From contig JBAQKP010000239.1 of NCBI GenBank assembly GCA_049301135.1, positions 1-48,687 on the forward strand: a DNA stretch of 48,687 nt. Direction: 5' to 3'. The notes beneath the pieces are model-generated. The model was not told the DNA's origin, did not search any database, and saw nothing but the letters and a program-made list of their open reading frames with translations. Every line of letters begins with the position of its first letter. The stretch's first letter is position 1. Source of the stretch: JAYXXU01 sp049301135. Its GTDB lineage: Bacteria > Pseudomonadota > Gammaproteobacteria > Pseudomonadales > Moraxellaceae. Position numbers and translations under genes: made by a program. This document shows, in pieces, positions 1 to 7,671 of this stretch.

Positions 1-1041
1 GGCGTTGGCGGCGATCACGCCATTGGCTGCCGCGATACGATCGGCGGCGGTGGCCGCCCTGATCAGGCCGGACCGAGCCTGTGCGGCTGCCAGCAGGCGC
101 TCGGCTACCGCCTGCTCAGTGGCGGCAATGGCGGCGGCGCGGTGCGCCATCGTCTGCCGGCCAAGCTGCACGGCATAGGCCCCGGAGGCGGTGATCCCGC
201 GCGCCACGGCGATATAGAGACCCGTTTCCAGCACCTGCACGACTTCGTCCACGTTCTCGCTCAGGAACTTCAGGGAGTCGGCATAGGCCTCCACCGCTGA
301 GGAGAACGGCACCTGGGCGGACTGGCCCAGCTTGACGAGAAAGTCCTCCAGGTAGCGGTCGGCGGAGCGCAGCTGCTTGCCGGCATTGCCCATGGCTGCC
401 TCGTAGGCGCCCGCAATGGCCGGCGCCTGCGCGAGCACAGCATTGACGCGGGCCTGCATCTTCTCGTTTTCCGTCAGCTCGGCCGTGTTCTTGCCCAGCT
501 GCCTCGCCACTTGGGCATAGGCCTGCTCGAAGTTGACGTTGATGCCGATGTTGCGCAGCACCTCGGTCTGCGCCGACTGCATCCCATGGATCAGGGAGGC
601 GAAGGCGTCGGACGAGTTCATATTCCCGATGACGGCCGCGTCCTGCGCCAGCCGGGCCAGCTCGGTGGCCTTGGCCAGATCGATGTTGGCCTGCACCATC
701 TTCGTGATGTTGGCGCGCGACTCGATCATGGAGATGCCGGTCTTCCGGAGCTGGACCTCCTGCGCCTTCAGCTCTTCGCGGCTATGGCCGGCGTTTGCCC
801 CGACCACATCCATCACCACGCCCAGCTCGTTGTAGCGGGCAGCCAGCTTGATCACCTCATCAGCCTTGGCTGCCGCGTAGATGCCAGCCAGCGCCGTCAT
901 CAAGCGCTTGGCGCCCAGGGCCAGGGCATCGGTTGCCTTCTCGGCCTGGCCGCCAGCACGCTCCAGCGCCTCCAGATCGCGCGTGGCCGTGGCGGCGTTG
1001 CGCGAGTCAACGGAGATGATGAGGCTGGCGAATTCGGTCAT
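1..1041 (-). CDS. Tape-measure protein, N-terminal part (cut by window edge)
   Basis: This is the first 347 codons of the tail length tape measure, which sets tail-tube length inside the growing tail. The ATG at 1041 opens MTEFASLIISVDSRNA, a common start for TMP_2-type tape measures, and the frame is open to the left edge. It is rich in Ala and predicted helix. The rest of the protein is at the other window end (46979-48687). An upstream terminator and the preceding tail-chaperone genes fix its place in the tail operon. A GGAG motif lies 7-8 bases before the ATG. Confidence 0.9.
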   Translation of the reverse strand, partial: MTEFASLIISVDSRNAATATRDLEALERAGGQAEKATDALALGAKRLMTALAGIYAAAKADEVIKLAARYNELGVVMDVVGANAGHSREELKAQEVQLRKTGISMIESRANITKMVQANIDLAKATELARLAQDAAVIGNMNSSDAFASLIHGMQSAQTEVLRNIGINVNFEQAYAQVARQLGKNTAELTENEKMQARVNAVLAQAPAIAGAYEAAMGNAGKQLRSADRYLEDFLVKLGQSAQVPFSSAVEAYADSLKFLSENVDEVVQVLETGLYIAVARGITASGAYAVQLGRQTMAHRAAAIAATEQAVAERLLAAAQARSGLIRAATAADRIAAANGVIAANA

Positions 1042-1057
1042 TGCTGACTCCAGAAAT

Positions 1058-1083
1058 GAAAAAGCCCCGCAGGTGCGGGGCTC
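1058..1083 (-). terminator. Rho-independent terminator after the lipoprotein gene
   Basis: An 8-bp GC stem (AGCCCCGC / GCGGGGCT) with a 4-base loop is followed on the minus strand by TTTTTC. It lies between the BamE-like lipoprotein gene and the tape measure, so it would end or attenuate the lipoprotein message. Confidence 0.8.
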
Positions 1084-1104
1084 TTGTGAGGCATTGCAGT
1101 CGTA

Positions 1105-1419
1105 CTACTGATTCAGCCGATTTATAGTGCTGAGCTTGTGATCCTTTACCTTGCTGCTGGCATCAAAGTCTACGGTGAGCAAGCGCTGCTTGGTCTCAAA
1201 TGTCAGGGAGTCCACTTGTATATCGGCCCAGAGCAGAGATGCTGTTCCATCCGAGTTCATTGTCTCGGAGAACGGCTGCCCCAGTATTTCCTCAACCTGC
1301 GATCTGGTTGATTCGCCTGGGATAATTGATGCCACCTGCTCCGGCGTGATAGTGCCCCCATACTGGGTAACACACCCCCCCAGCAATCCCACCAGCAGAA
1401 CAATCAATGCAGCCCTCAT
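1105..1419 (-). CDS. BamE/SmpA-like small lipoprotein inserted in the tail operon
   Basis: This 104-aa protein has a lipoprotein signal with lipobox LLGGC (Cys16) and a GESTRSQVEEILGQP segment that resembles the BamE/SmpA fold's helix-turn before its sheet. It is therefore probably anchored to the outer membrane of the host. It sits between the tail chaperones and the tape measure, where no structural protein is expected, with its own downstream terminator and a hairpin over its ribosome site. This looks like a moron, possibly acting on superinfection or the cell envelope. The function is inference. Confidence 0.7.
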   Translation of the reverse strand: MRAALIVLLVGLLGGCVTQYGGTITPEQVASIIPGESTRSQVEEILGQPFSETMNSDGTASLLWADIQVDSLTFETKQRLLTVDFDASSKVKDHKLSTINRLNQ

Positions 1420-1422
1420 GCC

Positions 1423-1449
1423 GACCTCCAGTCGTTGTTATTGGAGGTC
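1423..1449 (-). promoter_or_regulatory. Hairpin covering the ribosome-binding site of the BamE-like lipoprotein
   Basis: A perfect 8-bp stem, GACCTCCA / TGGAGGTC, has an 11-base loop and ends four bases before the ATG at 1419. The Shine-Dalgarno GGAGG lies wholly in the 3' arm, so translation should be blocked unless the hairpin opens. It could also work as a weak terminator for the upstream chaperone message, although no T-run follows. Confidence 0.55.
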
Positions 1450-1479
1450 AGAATGTACCACTGAGCCCAGCCTGTCGCG

Positions 1480-2225
1480 CTAACGACGTCGCTTGACGGT
1501 GGGTTCCGGCTCAGGCTGGCTGCGAGCCGCATCCAGCAGCTTGATGATCTCCACCTCCGGCGGCGACAGGGTATTGCCCGTCAGCCGGATGTAGGCCTCT
1601 ATCTCGCCATATGGGATGGACCCCTGGCAGGAATTACTCAGCTCGACAAAGGTATGCCAAAGGTGGGCGCCAGCTGGTGGCAATGGCCGTGCGCCATCCA
1701 ACTCCTTCGGCCGGCGGCCCATGCTCTTCTCGATCTGGGCATAGTGCTGGCGGCGGCTGATCGGAGAATCCTTTGAGGCCGGCGCCGACAGCCAGAACTG
1801 GTGAGTGGCGTAGGCCAGAAGGGGTCCGATCAGCCCTTGATAAAATTTCGGCGGTTGAAGATGAAGGCATCCACCTGGGCTTTGATGTCTGGGCTGTTCT
1901 CGTAGAGCGTCAGGGCATTCTCCTTGGAGAACTCCATGGGCTTGCCGTCACTTGTCATGCCGCGCCAGCCCAGGGTAGAGGCCACCAGCATTTCAATGTC
2001 GCGCTGCTCCGCCAGCTGGGCCGGCTCCTGCACGTGCTTTCCATCGGCATCGACATCAGAAAAGCGCAATCGATTGCGCTCGCGCGCCAGGGCGCGGAAT
2101 GCGCGTGAGTCGACGCCCACCAGGCGGACAAAGACGTCCGTGGGCTCGCCGGTGACAGGGTGCGTGATTCGCAGCTCGGCGCCGCTGTCGTGATCCTGAG
2201 TGGTCAGGAGGGAATTGAATTCCAT
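1480..2225 (-). CDS. Tail assembly chaperone, -1 frameshift long form (gpG-T-like)
   Basis: Slipping back one base at AAATTTT (1848-1842) continues codons 1-128 into a second open frame (YQGLIGPLLAYATHQFWLSA and on). This runs without a stop to 1480, giving about 248 aa. The extension contains MGRRPKELDGARPLPPAG, an internal ATG at 1722 that could be mistaken for a separate 80-aa gene. In lambda the GT fusion binds the tape measure and gpG spacers fill in. The basic tail VKRRR ends it. The frameshift is read directly from the sequence; its efficiency is unknown. Confidence 0.85.
1830..2225 (-). CDS. Tail assembly chaperone, short form (gpG-like)
   Basis: This 131-aa protein begins MEFNSLLTTQDHDSG and lies between the tail tube and tape-measure genes, where lambda carries G and T. 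The family acts in the cytoplasm, coating the tape measure and recruiting tube subunits. It ends FNRRNFIKG with a TGA at 1830. The slippery heptamer at 1848-1842 lies three codons before that stop, so part of the ribosomes should make the longer form. Confidence 0.85.
   Translation of the reverse strand: MEFNSLLTTQDHDSGAELRITHPVTGEPTDVFVRLVGVDSRAFRALARERNRLRFSDVDADGKHVQEPAQLAEQRDIEMLVASTLGWRGMTSDGKPMEFSKENALTLYENSPDIKAQVDAFIFNRRNFIKG
1842..1848 (-). promoter_or_regulatory. Slippery heptamer for programmed -1 frameshift
   Basis: Minus-strand AAATTTT is read in the zero frame as CGA-AAT-TTT, which fits the X XXY YYZ rule. It lies 10 bases before the zero-frame stop, in the last codons of the chaperone gene, and the -1 frame is open well beyond it. 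Confidence 0.85.
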
Positions 2226-2248
2226 GATGCTTCCTTCAGGTATTGAAT

Positions 2249-2265
2249 GGCCCCCGCAGGGGCCG
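2249..2265 (-). terminator. GC hairpin between tail tube and chaperone genes
   Basis: A GGCCCC / GGGGCC stem lies just downstream of the tail-tube stop. Only a weak T-run follows (ATTC), so it probably acts as an attenuator or mRNA-end protector rather than a full stop. Confidence 0.4.
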
Positions 2266-2273
2266 ATTCTGGC

Positions 2274-3185
2274 TTAGGCCGGGGTGCGGGTGATCACTAC
2301 CTGCGACGCATCGGCAGTGCTGTACAGGGCCTGGAAGTCGATGCTGATGGTCACGGAGCCTTCGCCGGAGACATCGGGCTGCCCGCTGTTGTACTGCGTC
2401 AGGGGAAGCTCAACGGTAACCGTGTTCCCGTCCAGATCTACCAGGGTGAACTCGATGCTGCTCTCGGTCTCGTCCTGGAACTTTTCCAGCATGGTCTCGT
2501 CTTCAAAGAAGACGGTCATGCTGCCAGACAGCTTGCTGCGGCCGATGCTGGGCCGGCGGGTGGTCTTGCTGCCGATGGCAAACTGCGGCTCGATGCCGTT
2601 CTCCAGCGACAGCTTCAGCTCCGTGACGATGCCAATGGCCACGCCGCCCTCGGTGATGGTTCCGGTGAAGCTGTCGAAGGGCTCGGTGGTGCCCGTAGCG
2701 GCATAGGTGGAGTCGGTGATGGCGGTCTGCGCAATCACCTGGTCCTTGCCGACCACACCGAAGCCCACGGTGACCATCTGGTTGGGGGCGACGCTCAGTT
2801 CGAGGCTGTTCAGCTCGCAGCCGGTGTAGCGAATGTACTGGCCAATGTCGGCGAAGTTGCGCTCGAACGTGAAGCTGCGGCGGGTAGTGCCGGCCTTCAG
2901 GACGTTGGTGGCCCAGGTGCCACACAGGACCGCCTCAAGCATCTCATCGAAGCTCGTGTAGGAGAGCTCGCCCTCGATGTCGCCACCCACCTTGCGGTTG
3001 CCGTGACGGGAAGTGCCGACCTGGCGGTCGTCGCGGATTTCGCCGCTCTCAACCAGATCCTTGCTCAAGCCCAGAGTGACGCCAGTGTGGCGCAGCTTCT
3101 TGAAGGCGGGGGTGGCCGGGGTCGTGCCGTAGGTAACCTCGGGCACGTAGGCAATACTGTGGCGGGCGCCGGAAGCGTCAGACAT
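2274..3185 (-). CDS. Major tail tube protein
   Basis: This 303-aa protein begins MSDASGARHSIAYVPEVTYG and resembles the Phage_tube_2 family of siphophage tube proteins (N-terminal 'YVPEVTYGTTP' and repeated beta-strand segments). It polymerises as rings around the tape measure. The C-terminal part (from about residue 215, GRSKLSGSMTVFF) reads as a second beta-rich domain. It lies between the tail terminator gene and the chaperones, the standard order. A hairpin after the stop may help it accumulate separately from the chaperones. Confidence 0.88.
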   Translation of the reverse strand: MSDASGARHSIAYVPEVTYGTTPATPAFKKLRHTGVTLGLSKDLVESGEIRDDRQVGTSRHGNRKVGGDIEGELSYTSFDEMLEAVLCGTWATNVLKAGTTRRSFTFERNFADIGQYIRYTGCELNSLELSVAPNQMVTVGFGVVGKDQVIAQTAITDSTYAATGTTEPFDSFTGTITEGGVAIGIVTELKLSLENGIEPQFAIGSKTTRRPSIGRSKLSGSMTVFFEDETMLEKFQDETESSIEFTLVDLDGNTVTVELPLTQYNSGQPDVSGEGSVTISIDFQALYSTADASQVVITRTPA

Positions 3186-3196
3186 TTCAGGTTCTC

Positions 3197-3613
3197 CTAG
3201 CGCTCAACGTGCGCTTTCCAATTGACGGACAGGGTGATGCGGAACCAGCCAGAATCGACCCGTCCCTCGCTGCGCCCGCAGGACGTCGAGCGCACATGCT
3301 GCCGCTCATACGTGAAGCCGGCGCCGGCTTTGAAGTGCTCTGCGATCCGGCCGGCCATCTTCAGGCTGCGGCCCTTGCCCTCTCCTTGCGGGAAGTAGAG
3401 GTCGATCTGGAAGATGCCGAGGTGCAGGTCGGTACCGCCGTCGCCCAGGGTGGCGGCGGACGGCTGGGCCGGCAGGTTAGTGAGGCGCGCCCAGGGCTTG
3501 GCCTTGGCGGGCGGCGTGAATGCCTCGTTCTCGGTGGCCACGCTGGACTGCGGCAGCACGCCGGAGGCCAGGAAGCGCTCCGTCAGGGCGGAATCGATGG
3601 CGGCGAAGCTCAT
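3197..3613 (-). CDS. Tail terminator protein (gpU-like, DUF4128-type)
   Basis: This 138-aa protein begins MSFAAIDSALTERFLA and has the pattern of tail-terminator proteins: N-terminal helix, then an LHLGIFQIDLYFPQGEGKG strand-loop region and a helix KMAGRIAEHF. The family forms a ring that caps the finished tail and joins it to the head. Its ATG overlaps the TGA of the upstream gp10-like gene by four bases (ATGA at 3613-3610), supporting translational coupling and this start. Confidence 0.8.
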   Translation of the reverse strand: MSFAAIDSALTERFLASGVLPQSSVATENEAFTPPAKAKPWARLTNLPAQPSAATLGDGGTDLHLGIFQIDLYFPQGEGKGRSLKMAGRIAEHFKAGAGFTYERQHVRSTSCGRSEGRVDSGWFRITLSVNWKAHVER

Positions 3614-4005
3614 ACGCGATGCCTCGCGGTCACGATGGAAAGGATCTGCCGGACACGCAGAAAGTTGCGGCGCACCATGCCGGCCGGGGCCTGCTTCGAG
3701 TAACCCTCCTCGAGCGGCATGATGTAGGGCAGGTTGTTGGTCAGGTAGACCTTGTTCCCGACCTTTTCCGGGGTCTCGGCGACCACCTCAGCAATCGCGG
3801 CGCCGCCGGACTGGTCTAGGCGCTCGCGCGCGCCGGCGGGCACCTGGCCGACCGTGGTGGACCAGTTGCCACGGGCACGCCCGGTGTCGACGGGGGTGTC
3901 GCGCACGACACCGGCGAACAGCTCGATGGTCAGGCCGCGCACAATGCGGTCGGCTGCCGTCTCCGTGCGCACGCGGAAGCGGCCGAGATCCTTCGAGAAG
4001 CTCAT
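3610..4005 (-). CDS. HK97 gp10-like neck / tail-completion protein
   Basis: This 131-aa protein has the HK97-gp10 signature TPVDTGRARGNW (residues about 37-48) followed by a YLTNNLPYIMPLEEG segment. The family acts at the head-tail neck. It overlaps genes on both sides by ATGA junctions (4005-4002 and 3613-3610), part of a tightly coupled connector cluster. Confidence 0.85.
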   Translation of the reverse strand: MSFSKDLGRFRVRTETAADRIVRGLTIELFAGVVRDTPVDTGRARGNWSTTVGQVPAGARERLDQSGGAAIAEVVAETPEKVGNKVYLTNNLPYIMPLEEGYSKQAPAGMVRRNFLRVRQILSIVTARHRV

Positions 4006-4385
4006 TTGCGCAGGGCCACGGTGTACAGCAGGGTGACGTCGGTCGGTCGGACCTTTGTCATGGCCACGATGGGCATGTCGCGGCCATCGATCTCCACGAC
4101 CTGGCCGAGGGCGATGTCGAACTCGAGATCAGCGGCCGCTACCTTCAGCATGATCACCTCGGAAACACGGAGGGTCTCGCCCTCCTGGCGCTCGTCAAGC
4201 TGGTCGACCACGGTCTGGTTCACCGGCACGCGGATGGCAGTGATGGTCTGCTCGCGCGTGATGCCATTGACCATGCCGCCGCGCACCTTGTCGAAGGCGC
4301 CGGAGGTGGAGCGGCACGGAAGCGGCTGCCCAAACTCGGCGATCATCGCCAGAGTGGTCTCGGCCATTTCCTCGTAGAAGCTCAT
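4002..4385 (-). CDS. Head-tail connector / stopper-like protein
   Basis: This 127-aa protein begins MSFYEEMAETTLAMIAEF. I chose the ATG at 4385 because it forms an ATGA overlap with the upstream stop. A longer reading from 4427 only adds out-of-place residues from the neighbouring gene. The sequence is beta-rich with an EVIMLKVAAADLEFDIALGQVVEIDGRDM region like head-closure (gpFII/gp16-type) proteins. Its position between the DnaT-like/zinc-ribbon genes and the gp10-like gene agrees. The family call is tentative. Confidence 0.65.
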   Translation of the reverse strand: MSFYEEMAETTLAMIAEFGQPLPCRSTSGAFDKVRGGMVNGITREQTITAIRVPVNQTVVDQLDERQEGETLRVSEVIMLKVAAADLEFDIALGQVVEIDGRDMPIVAMTKVRPTDVTLLYTVALRK

Positions 4386-4660
4386 TTCATCCATCCGGTC
4401 TGCACAGCAGCACAGCGCAGGCAGCACACGCCAGAGCGGTCAATGTAGAAGGCGTCGCAACCGCAATTGCAGTGCCAGACGATGCCGTCAGCCGGCTCGC
4501 ACAGGCTCTTGAAGACACCCTTGTGCAGGCCGCACTCAGGACATTCGAGTGCAGCCACCCCGACAGGAGAAACAGCTACCCATTCATGTGCGCAGCCGAG
4601 GCACTTGGCATCGCCAGCCAGGTGCGGCTTGCGGTCCAGGATGCTGACGACATCGCCCAT
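4382..4660 (-). CDS. Cysteine-rich zinc-ribbon protein in the connector cluster
   Basis: This 92-aa protein carries four cysteine clusters (CLGC, CPEC, CNCGC, CCLRC) arranged as two likely zinc ribbons. I do not recognise a named family. It overlaps the next gene by ATGA and its ATG overlaps the previous stop by one base (TGATG at 4660), so it is made together with the connector proteins. It may be a DNA- or protein-binding assembly factor. The zinc binding is inferred from the cysteine spacing only. Confidence 0.65.
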   Translation of the reverse strand: MGDVVSILDRKPHLAGDAKCLGCAHEWVAVSPVGVAALECPECGLHKGVFKSLCEPADGIVWHCNCGCDAFYIDRSGVCCLRCAAVQTGWMK

Positions 4661-5157
4661 CAGCCGCGCACCAGGGACAGGCCGCCGTCGCCACGGATGA
4701 AGCCGGTGAAGAAGGCGGAGGACAGCCGGCCGATCGCAGGGCGGCGGGCATAGTTCACCGCGGCGGCGTACTCCTTCTCGACGGCACCCTCGACCTTCTC
4801 GCGCACTACCGCCCCTTTCTTGAGCTCGGGCGGCGCCAGGTCGTCGGCGTAAATCTCCAGCGCGAGCGCGATCTGGCCCTTCTTGATGTTGCCAGGGATG
4901 GTGTTGCCGGAGAGCTCGAAGCCGTCACGCACGACGCCAGCGCGCGGCCAGGCCAGCACCTGGGCGCTGTTCACGCGGTCGCCCTTCCAGGCCATCGTGT
5001 CCATGGCGATCGCGGCACGCCGGAGCAGGGCCTCGCGCTCGGCATTGCCGTTGGGCACAGTCTTGCCGTAGGCGGTGGCAGCCGCGACGAGCTCGGCCAC
5101 AGAGGCATAGCTGTCGGCCTCCGCCACGATGGCGCCGGATTCGATGGTGAGGGCCAT
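4660..5157 (-). CDS. DnaT-like / head-tail adaptor protein
   Basis: This 165-aa protein (MALTIESGAIVAEADSYASV) matches the proteins often annotated 'DnaT-like ssDNA-binding' in phage connector clusters. The typical pieces are ADSYAS near the N terminus, LRRAAIAMDTMAWKGDR and LAWPRAGV. By position directly after the coat protein it is more likely the head-tail adaptor than a replication protein. Confidence 0.75.
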   Translation of the reverse strand: MALTIESGAIVAEADSYASVAELVAAATAYGKTVPNGNAEREALLRRAAIAMDTMAWKGDRVNSAQVLAWPRAGVVRDGFELSGNTIPGNIKKGQIALALEIYADDLAPPELKKGAVVREKVEGAVEKEYAAAVNYARRPAIGRLSSAFFTGFIRGDGGLSLVRG

Positions 5158-5160
5158 GGA

Positions 5161-5499
5161 TTACTCCACGCGCCAACCGTGGGCCCGCATGTTCTCGACC
5201 TCGGCCGGGTGCACATCGGCAGTGGTCTTGCCCTTCGGGTAGAGGGGCTCGTCGCGCTTCATGCGCACGGTATCGGGCTTCTTGTCTTCGGCGGCCTTGG
5301 CAGGTGCAGCCGCGGGCACCGCAGGGCCATCGCCCTTGTTCTCGACCTCGATCACCGGCGCCACAGGGGCGCTGGCAGGGGGATTCTGTTCACCAGCGGC
5401 GGGAGCCGGGGTGACGGGCGAAACGGGGACACCGGTGCTCTTGCCAGACGCCTTCTCGGCGGCACGGCGAGCGCGTTCCTCTTTGGAAATTCCGGCCAT
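5161..5499 (-). CDS. Ala/Pro-rich head-region protein
   Basis: This 112-aa protein begins MAGISKEERARRAAEKA. The ATG at 5499 is preferred because AGGAG lies seven bases upstream of it, while the ATG at 5505 sits right against that motif. Residues about 15-85 are low-complexity Ala/Pro/Glu, probably disordered. The C terminus (DVHPAEVENMRAHGWRVE) resembles a short motif often found next to capsid genes. It lies just after the coat protein terminator. The function is unknown. Confidence 0.65.
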   Translation of the reverse strand: MAGISKEERARRAAEKASGKSTGVPVSPVTPAPAAGEQNPPASAPVAPVIEVENKGDGPAVPAAAPAKAAEDKKPDTVRMKRDEPLYPKGKTTADVHPAEVENMRAHGWRVE

Positions 5500-5511
5500 T
5501 CTCATTCTCCT

Positions 5512-5545
5512 AAAAAAGACACCGGGGGCACGAAGCCCCCAGTGT
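5512..5545 (-). terminator. Strong Rho-independent terminator after the coat gene
   Basis: An 11-bp stem (ACACTGGGGGC / GCCCCCGGTGT on the minus strand, one G-T pair) is followed by CTTTTTTA. It sits between the major capsid gene and the connector genes, where partial termination would favour coat protein. Confidence 0.85.
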
Positions 5546-5580
5546 TTCCGGCACTACGCCGGCACCACACAAGGGACGGT

Positions 5581-6726
5581 TTAGCCGGCCAGCAGCGCGA
5601 TGTGGGCGGACTTGACGGCCTTGCAGCCCCAGGCCAGACGCACGTGGTACACGGTCTGCAGGAACTGGCGGTAGACCGCGATTTCGAACGTCAGGCCAGT
5701 CAGCGGGTCGGTCACCTGGATGGCGTCATCACCAGCATCGCCACCCTTCGGCAGGGCCGGAGCGCGGGTCGCCAGCACGATCGCCGAGCGGGCAAAGGCC
5801 ACGTTCGGGGTGTAGCTGTTGCCCACGGTGATGGCGTCGTCGTCGGTTTCAGCGGCGGTCAGGCCAGGGCGGCCGATTTCGAACGAGCCGCCGGACAGCG
5901 CGGTATTCGCCACATACTTCGTGGCGGTGCCCGCGAAGGTCACGATGTCACCCGCCAGGATCGTGCCGGTGCCGCCGTCAGCGCCGATGACGTAGTCACC
6001 AATGGCCGGGGTGGTGTCGTTGATCAGGTAGCTGGCGCCAGTGCCCTTGGTGTGCACGCCAATCGCGTGGGAGTGACGAATCGCCATCCCCATGACGCGC
6101 TCGGTCATGCCGTTGCGGAGCATGTCGGCAGAGCCGGCTTCGTTGACCTTGAACAGGCCGGACTGCTTGCCACGCAGGTTGCCGATGGCGGCATGGCCCA
6201 GGGCCAGCTGCAGATCGTTGGTCGGCGCGCCGTTCTCTTCCAGGATGCGCAGCACGCCGGAGAAGTCGGTCATGTCAGCAGCCGTCCCGAAAGGGGCGGT
6301 ACCGGCGGTGCCATAGGCGCGCGAGGCACCCTTGTAGGCGGCCAGCCAGAGGTCGGACTCGATCTCGTTCACCAGGGCGCGCATGGCCTGGTAGAAGCGG
6401 TCCGCCTGGATGGTGGAGAAGGTGCCAGCGTTTTCGAGGCCCTTGGTTTCCTCGCCATTCCAGCGAACGGCAACATGCTTGGACTTGGTGATGGCGATGT
6501 CGACGTTGTCGACGGTCTCGTCACCGGTGTCCGGAGCATTCACGCCCGGGGTGTTGGTGGCCGTGGTGGCGGCGCTGGTGATGGGCACGCTGACGTTCTG
6601 GTTCAGCGCGGCACGCGCGGCGGAGGCGCTGCGGGAAACGCCGGGGATGAAGCCGGTCATTTCGCGCGACACCTGGTCGAGCGCTTCGTACAGGTCGGGG
6701 ATGAGACCAGTGAGAGTGTTGGCCAT
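5581..6726 (-). CDS. Major capsid protein, P22 gp5-like
   Basis: This 381-aa protein begins MANTLTGLIPDLYEALDQVSREMTGFIPGV, the hallmark start of P22-type coat proteins. It carries the central region with IGDYVIGADGG...AGDIVTFAG (I-domain-like insert) and the C-terminal LTFEIAVYRQFLQTVYHVRLAWGCKAV. It assembles with scaffold into the procapsid. The scaffold gene is directly upstream and a strong terminator directly downstream. P22-type coat genes with siphophage tail genes are known in this group. Confidence 0.9.
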   Translation of the reverse strand: MANTLTGLIPDLYEALDQVSREMTGFIPGVSRSASAARAALNQNVSVPITSAATTATNTPGVNAPDTGDETVDNVDIAITKSKHVAVRWNGEETKGLENAGTFSTIQADRFYQAMRALVNEIESDLWLAAYKGASRAYGTAGTAPFGTAADMTDFSGVLRILEENGAPTNDLQLALGHAAIGNLRGKQSGLFKVNEAGSADMLRNGMTERVMGMAIRHSHAIGVHTKGTGASYLINDTTPAIGDYVIGADGGTGTILAGDIVTFAGTATKYVANTALSGGSFEIGRPGLTAAETDDDAITVGNSYTPNVAFARSAIVLATRAPALPKGGDAGDDAIQVTDPLTGLTFEIAVYRQFLQTVYHVRLAWGCKAVKSAHIALLAG

Positions 6727-6763
6727 TTTTGGCTACTCCTGAGAAGAATGGGGGAAAAGGGTG

Positions 6764-7519
6764 TTAATCGGTGACCACGCCCCCGTCCTTCGCGAAGGCC
6801 GCCTTTTCGGTCGGAGCCATTGCGTCAAAGGCCGTGCGCTGCATGGTCTTTTTGCCACCACCACCGCCCTGGCCACCCTGGTTGGCGCCGCCACCAGAGG
6901 CGCCGGAACCCTTGAGAATGGAGTCGCGATGGGGGTAGCTGCTGATGAGGGTTTCGAGGGCTTCATCGAAGTCGGCGAGCTCGCCCGGCTTGGCGCGGGA
7001 GAAGATCTTGTTGCCGCCCTGGTAGGCGACCACGCGACCATCCTCGAGCTTGAATGCACTGCCGAACGCGGCCTGGGCCATGTCAGCAGGGATCGCCAGC
7101 TTTTCAGCGATGAACTTCGAGCGGGAGAAACTGCCGCCGATCTTCTCGCCAATGAGCTGCTGCTCGAGATCCTGGGCCTTCTTGACGACGGGGGCGTACT
7201 GCTCCTCCAGCGCCTTGATGGCTTCAAGCTTCACCTTCTCGACCTCGCCGGCATCCACCAGCTTCTTCTGATCGAGGTTCTTCACCGTTTCGAGAGCCTT
7301 ACGGGCCGCGGCGGCGTCCTCGATGCCTTCGAATGCCTTGAGCTTGCCTTCGGCCGATTCCTTCGCCTCGCGATGACCCTGGGCCTCCCTGTTCAGGGTG
7401 CCGATCTTCTCGAGGGCGTGGGCGGCGTCGAACGCGAGCTCCTTGCCATCCGCATGCACATAGACGGGCTTGCCGTCCTGGACAACTACGTGACCGTTCT
7501 CATCGAGCTTCAGTTTCAT
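6764..7519 (-). CDS. Capsid scaffolding protein
   Basis: This 251-aa protein begins MKLKLDENGHVVVQDGKPVY. The ATG at 7519 is used; an upstream in-frame ATG at 7606 lies inside the terminator. Long charged helical segments (about residues 30-120) suggest coiled coil. A Gly-rich linker near residues 205-225 precedes a short C-terminal region that could bind coat. The content and position just before a P22-like coat protein are typical of phage scaffolds (DUF6651-like). It is expected to be removed from the mature head. Confidence 0.8.
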   Translation of the reverse strand: MKLKLDENGHVVVQDGKPVYVHADGKELAFDAAHALEKIGTLNREAQGHREAKESAEGKLKAFEGIEDAAAARKALETVKNLDQKKLVDAGEVEKVKLEAIKALEEQYAPVVKKAQDLEQQLIGEKIGGSFSRSKFIAEKLAIPADMAQAAFGSAFKLEDGRVVAYQGGNKIFSRAKPGELADFDEALETLISSYPHRDSILKGSGASGGGANQGGQGGGGGKKTMQRTAFDAMAPTEKAAFAKDGGVVTD

Positions 7520-7588
7520 TTCGGATTTCCATCCTTCAGGGGAGAGCCTTCTGGCTCGGGAGCACCGCGTGGCTTCTGCCGTGCGGCC

Positions 7589-7616
7589 AAAAAAAAGCCC
7601 CGGCAAATGCCGAGGC
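7589..7616 (-). terminator. Rho-independent terminator before the scaffold gene
   Basis: A 10-bp stem (AGCCTCGGCA / TGCCGGGGCT with one G-T pair) is followed by eight Ts on the minus strand. It ends or attenuates the terminase-portal-minor head part of the late message before scaffold and coat. Confidence 0.88.
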
Positions 7617-7671
7617 TCAGAAACGAAAAAGGCCCGCCGAAGCGAGCCCTTGGAATTGGGTTGTCAGTGCA

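Noticed and set aside
1480..1722. Separate 80-aa tail gene starting at the internal ATG 1722
   Set aside because: The frame is open upstream to the slippery site and its content continues the frameshift product, so it is better read as the C-terminal part of the G-T fusion.
5179..6774. 531-aa plus-strand open frame
   Set aside because: Antisense shadow of the coat gene; His/Gly-rich, without domain patterns.
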